In this document: in pieces, positions 6,805 to 9,109 of the stretch
Numbering within the stretch: the stretch's first letter is position 1
How the letters are laid out: every line of letters starts with the position of its first letter
Origin: JBGSYJ01 sp041750915
GTDB lineage: Bacteria; Acidobacteriota; Thermoanaerobaculia; Gp7-AA8
Length of the DNA: 9,109 nucleotides
Assembly: GCA_041750915.1 (NCBI GenBank)
Contig: JBGSYJ010000149.1
Coordinates: forward strand, 1-9,109
Direction of reading: 5' to 3'
Made by a program: the position numbers and the translations under genes
Notes under the pieces: generated by a model
The model's database searches: none
Told to the model about the DNA's origin: nothing
What the model saw: only the letters and a program-made list of their open reading frames with translations

Positions 6805-6890
6805 CACGTTCGGCAGCCCAGCCATCTGAATGCTCAGATCCGAAGCTTTGCGTCACCCCGTCGCCGGGGTTTTGCCTTTGTCGCGTGACC
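6805..6890 (-). ncRNA. Cyclic-di-GMP class I (GEMM-I) riboswitch
   Basis: Read on the minus strand, the leader matches the GEMM-I pattern element by element. It opens with GGTCACGCGACAAAGGCAAA (6871-6890). The first hairpin is CCCCG-GCGA-CGGGG (6856-6869), with a GNRA tetraloop, followed by the signature GACGCAAAGC (about 6845-6854). The second hairpin has TTCGG (6840-6844) pairing with CCGAA (6809-6813), an inner stem ATCTGA/TCAGAT (6834-6839 with 6824-6829), and the receptor-side GGCTGGGCTGCC. CACG at 6884-6887 can close the whole with CGTG at 6805-6808. The known ligand of this family is the second messenger c-di-GMP, and regulated genes often concern surface structures, motility or secreted proteins. 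Here it precedes the exported protease by about 80 nt. Whether it turns expression on or off cannot be told. Confidence 0.88.
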
Positions 6891-7018
6891 GCGATTCTTA
6901 TTCTTTGCAGTTATGAGAAGGTCCGCGAAAGGCGAATTCTTCCCGAGCTGCACATTTCATCTTACAGCAGAAGCGGGAAGGATGTGTGACCGGGCTCACG
7001 GGGAGGGCGGGCGGCATT

Positions 7019-7048
7019 CCCCTCTCCCCGTGTGAACGGGGAGAGGGG
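7019..7048. repeat. Strong GC hairpin with GTGA loop
   Basis: CCCCTCTCCCCGT (7019-7031) pairs perfectly over 13 bp with 7036-7048 around the GNRA-type loop GTGA. It abuts the second dispersed-repeat copy and has the same CCCTCTCCCC/GGGGAGAGGG arm style as that repeat's terminal hairpin, so it may be part of a composite element. No U-run follows on either strand. It lies between the riboswitch leader and the end of the DUF971 gene and could act as a transcript boundary. Confidence 0.7.
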
Positions 7049-7209
7049 CAAGGGGTGAGGGGCCGCGAAGGCAATTCGAATGCTGCCCACCGGTATGAGT
7101 CGCTGCAAGCTCCAAACGCCCCTCTCCCGGCGCGCGACGAACTCGCAAGTTCTCGAAGTCTTCGCGGATGCCGCGCGCCACCCTCTCCCCGGCTACGCGG
7201 GGAGAGGGA
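7045..7209. repeat. GC-rich dispersed repeat, copy 2
   Basis: This is the second copy of the ~165-bp repeat at 131-294, in the same orientation and about 85-88% identical by eye. Its terminal hairpin is CCCTCTCCCCG (7181-7191) paired with 7198-7208. The hairpin loop differs from copy 1 while the stem is identical, so the stem is conserved while the loop drifts. It ends about 15 bp past the stop of the minus-strand DUF971 gene, with a small inverted repeat ACACGA/TCGTGT (7212-7225) in between. Confidence 0.75.
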
Positions 7210-7224
7210 GAACACGAACTCGTG

Positions 7225-7575
7225 TCACGGCGCCCCGCTCGACCCCAGCCGCTCCCTGGCCGCCGCCCTGCATTCCTCGCAGGGGCACGCTTTACGCAGA
7301 CTCTCATGAGTCCAGATCCCGTAGGTATGCCCATCGGCCCAGTTGGGCTGGAGCGCATAGTTGCCGATTCGCTCGACGGAGACGAGCTGGAAGGATCGGA
7401 GAGAGTAGTCTGGTGCGGGACCGCGGGCGACGCGGCCGAACAGATCGGGCTCGCCCGAGCAGGCGGCGCAGGGACATGCGCGCCGCAGCGACTCGAGAGG
7501 GTAGTAGGATTCATGCCCGTCGCTCCAGACGACGACGAAGAGCCCGCTGATTTCCTGAAAGGACTTTGGATACAT
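7225..7575 (-). CDS. DUF971 / GBBH-like N-terminal domain protein
   Basis: A 116-residue protein from the ATG at 7575 (MYPKSFQEISG...). It shows the DUF971 (gamma-butyrobetaine hydroxylase-like N-terminal domain) pattern: VVVWSDGHESYYPLESLRRACPCAAC, then VERIGNYALQPNWADGHTYGIWTHESLRKACPCEEC. The two CPCxxC clusters and two DGH motifs suggest metal binding, most likely zinc. Stand-alone versions are widespread in bacteria; a role in iron-sulfur cluster or metal handling has been discussed, but I would not assign one. ATGs at 7581 (118 aa) and 7671 (148 aa) are also in frame. The 7575 start is preferred because MYPKSF resembles family N-termini and a -10-like TACAAT sits 7 nt upstream. The gene is divergent from truA. 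Confidence 0.85.
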   Translation of the reverse strand: MYPKSFQEISGLFVVVWSDGHESYYPLESLRRACPCAACSGEPDLFGRVARGPAPDYSLRSFQLVSVERIGNYALQPNWADGHTYGIWTHESLRKACPCEECRAAARERLGSSGAP

Positions 7576-7579
7576 AACC

Positions 7580-8473
7580 ATGATTGTACGCAACGGGCAA
7601 AGGCGAAGGCCGGCAGAAAAACGAGTCCCGTCCGGGCACTCCCCTGAAAGTGGTTCGTACCGACTGACCATCGAGTACGAGGGGACACGATACTCCGGAT
7701 GGCAGTCTCAGGCGAATACGCCGAAGACGGTTCAGGGAAGATTGCAGCATGCGGCGGCACAGCTGTTCGAGCGGGTCGAGCTCGGCGGGGCAGGGCGGAC
7801 CGACGCAGGAGTTCATGCGGCGGGACAGGTTGCCCACCTTCGAACCGACGGAAGAATGACTCCGGACGATGTCGCGTGGAAGCTCAACGAGTTGCTGCCC
7901 CACGACATTCATGTCCTCAGCGCTGCCCCCGCGCCTCGGGGTTTCCACGCACGGCACGACGCGGTCTCACGCGTCTATCTCTACCAGATATCGACCCGTC
8001 GCGCCGCATTCGCAAAGCCCTTCGTATGGTGGATCAAGGACAGACTGGATGTCGCGGCGATGCAGCAGGCAGCCCTCGGCGTTGCGGGCAAACATGACTT
8101 CTCGGCATTCTGTGATCGACGGAACACGGCGGAGTCGACGCTTGTCGTCGTGGATTCGATGGAGGTTGCGCGCGAGGGAGATCTGATCCTGGTGCGAATC
8201 GCGGCGTCCCATTTCCTCTGGAAGATGGTGCGCAAGCTCGTGGCGGCGCTGGTCGAGATCGGCCGGGCAGAGCTCGACATCGAAACGTTTCAATCGCTGA
8301 TCGAGAATCCTGAGGATCAGACGTTTCTGCCGACCGCCGCGCCGTCCGGACTCTTTCTCGAAGCCGTGCTCTATGATGGCGAGGTGTTCGACAGACCGCT
8401 CAGGCCGATCGTTCCGGTCGAGACGTTCACTCCCGGACGCCCGACGGCGAAGGAGCCTCATGGGCGCCGCTGA
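7580..8473 (+). CDS. truA: tRNA pseudouridine synthase A
   Basis: TruA isomerises uridine to pseudouridine at positions 38-40 of the tRNA anticodon arm. Family features are YRLTIEYEGTRYSGWQ (27-42), the catalytic GGAGRTDAGVHA with Asp75, FHARHDA (122-128), the HDFSAFC block (172-178), HFLWKMVRKLV (211-221) and the C-terminal APSGLFLEAVLYD. The protein is 297 residues, longer than a minimal TruA because about 26 basic, low-complexity-looking residues precede the usual start. No in-frame ATG, GTG or TTG lies between 7580 and the conserved domain, so the ATG at 7580 is the only standard choice. It lies 4 bp from the divergent DUF971 start, and no clear Shine-Dalgarno is present. The gene overlaps thiL by 14 bp, implying co-transcription and translational coupling. 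Confidence 0.95.
   Translation: MIVRNGQRRRPAEKRVPSGHSPESGSYRLTIEYEGTRYSGWQSQANTPKTVQGRLQHAAAQLFERVELGGAGRTDAGVHAAGQVAHLRTDGRMTPDDVAWKLNELLPHDIHVLSAAPAPRGFHARHDAVSRVYLYQISTRRAAFAKPFVWWIKDRLDVAAMQQAALGVAGKHDFSAFCDRRNTAESTLVVVDSMEVAREGDLILVRIAASHFLWKMVRKLVAALVEIGRAELDIETFQSLIENPEDQTFLPTAAPSGLFLEAVLYDGEVFDRPLRPIVPVETFTPGRPTAKEPHGRR
7583..7588 (-). promoter_or_regulatory. Possible -10 element for a leaderless DUF971 transcript
   Basis: On the minus strand TACAAT differs from TATAAT at one base and ends exactly 7 nt before the ATG at 7575. This spacing is typical of leaderless transcripts, in which transcription begins at the start codon. No matching -35 is evident, and the site lies inside the first codons of truA, so it is only suggestive. 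Confidence 0.3.
8450..8455 (+). promoter_or_regulatory. Shine-Dalgarno of thiL inside truA
   Basis: AAGGAG lies 4 nt before the ATG at 8460, within the last codons of truA. It fixes the thiL start and fits translational coupling of the two genes. Confidence 0.7.
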
Positions 8474-9109
8474 ACGCGAGATGATCGCGAAACTCGCCGA
8501 GGCTTTCCCGGCATTCAGCGAGGGGATGGGCATCGGAGATGATGCGGCCTTGCTGCGAGGCAGCGGCACGCTCGCGATCACCAACGACATGCTCGTCGAG
8601 AATGTGGACTTCACGTCGACAATCCCCATCGAGTTCGTTGCGGAAAAGGCGCTCGCCTGCAACTTATCGGACCTCGCGGCCATGGGTGCCACGCCGCTGG
8701 CTTTTCTCCTGGCCATCGGATGTCCGGAATCTTTTCTCGGGCAGTTCGACCGTTTCGTCAAAGCGCTCGCGTCGGTCTCGCGCCGCCGGAAGATCACGCT
8801 CATAGGTGGCGACATCTCACAGGCGCCGCAGCTGGTCCTGTCGATCACGGCGATGGGGAGGGTTGGCTCGAGAGCCCTGCTTCGAAGCGGAGCGAAACCG
8901 GGCGACCGCATTTTTGTTTCGAGGCCGCTGGGAGCGTCCGGCTTCGGTCTCGGCCTCCTCTCACAAGGATGGACGATCGCCAGCGATCGCAAGGTCACTC
9001 CGCCGTTTGCGTCGGAGTTCGGTTACACCGAGCGCGAATTTGCTGCCGCGGCGATCTCGCGTCACGTCGCTCCCGATCCCGAAATCGCGCTGGGTCAGAA
9101 GCTGGCCGA
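8460..9109 (+). CDS. thiL: Thiamine-monophosphate kinase (3' end beyond window)
   Basis: ThiL phosphorylates thiamine monophosphate to thiamine diphosphate with ATP, the last step of the cofactor pathway. The visible 216 residues show FSEGMGIGDDAAL, TNDMLVENVDF (usual form TTDMLVEGVHF), EKALACNLSDLAAMGATPLAFLL, LIGGDIS and LLRSGAKPGDRIFVSRPLGASGFGL. These are the Asp-rich, metal- and ATP-binding motifs of the PurM/ThiL fold, in family order. The GGDxT-like site reads GGDIS here, a mild variation. The start at 8460 overlaps truA by 14 bp and has a good Shine-Dalgarno. The reading frame is open to the window edge, so the gene is incomplete here, not broken. Related PurM-type kinases such as SelD lack this motif set. 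Confidence 0.93.
   Translation, partial: MGAAEREMIAKLAEAFPAFSEGMGIGDDAALLRGSGTLAITNDMLVENVDFTSTIPIEFVAEKALACNLSDLAAMGATPLAFLLAIGCPESFLGQFDRFVKALASVSRRRKITLIGGDISQAPQLVLSITAMGRVGSRALLRSGAKPGDRIFVSRPLGASGFGLGLLSQGWTIASDRKVTPPFASEFGYTEREFAAAAISRHVAPDPEIALGQKLA

Noticed and set aside
6996..7760. Minus-strand open frame of 254 codons
   Set aside because: It overlaps DUF971 and truA out of frame and includes the dispersed repeat (PSPRSHGERG-like residues), a known kind of spurious translation.
7967..8998. Minus-strand open frame of 343 codons antisense to truA and thiL
   Set aside because: Both plus-strand genes have full family motifs here; the antisense frame is a product of high GC content with no recognisable domain.

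Overview
GC-rich bacterial chromosome fragment (9,109 bp) with six protein genes. The gene set, the style of the secreted protein (matrixin-like protease, Ig and PKD domains, a C-terminal FW/FRT repeat module) and the intergenic heptamer arrays suggest an Acidobacteriota-like or similar environmental lineage. That placement is inference, because no rRNA or other marker is present.

Layout. Positions 1-371 hold no gene: a long heptamer-based hairpin (1-84) and one copy of a ~165-bp GC-rich dispersed repeat (131-294). Next come arcA (arginine deiminase, 372-1646) and arcC (carbamate kinase, 1734-2699), same strand, 87 bp apart, with a heptamer tract in the gap. They are the first and last steps of the arginine deiminase pathway; the middle enzyme (ornithine carbamoyltransferase) and a transporter are absent here. 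A ~340-bp nested palindrome (2694-3034) fills the gap between arcC and the convergent large gene.

The large minus-strand gene (3046-6726) encodes a ~1,226-residue exported protein: signal peptide, an unnamed N-terminal domain, a matrixin-like zinc protease with HExxHxxGxxH, an Ig-like domain, three PKD domains and a C-terminal module of four related repeats. Its leader carries what reads as a cyclic-di-GMP class I (GEMM-I) riboswitch (about 6805-6890, minus strand), so this large exported protein is probably controlled by the biofilm/motility second messenger. This is the most interesting system in the window.

Beyond the riboswitch are a strong GC hairpin and a second copy of the dispersed repeat (7045-7209). 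A small DUF971-type gene (minus, 7225-7575) is divergent from truA (7580-8473). truA overlaps thiL (8460 to the window end, incomplete) by 14 bp, forming a housekeeping pair for tRNA pseudouridylation and thiamine diphosphate synthesis.
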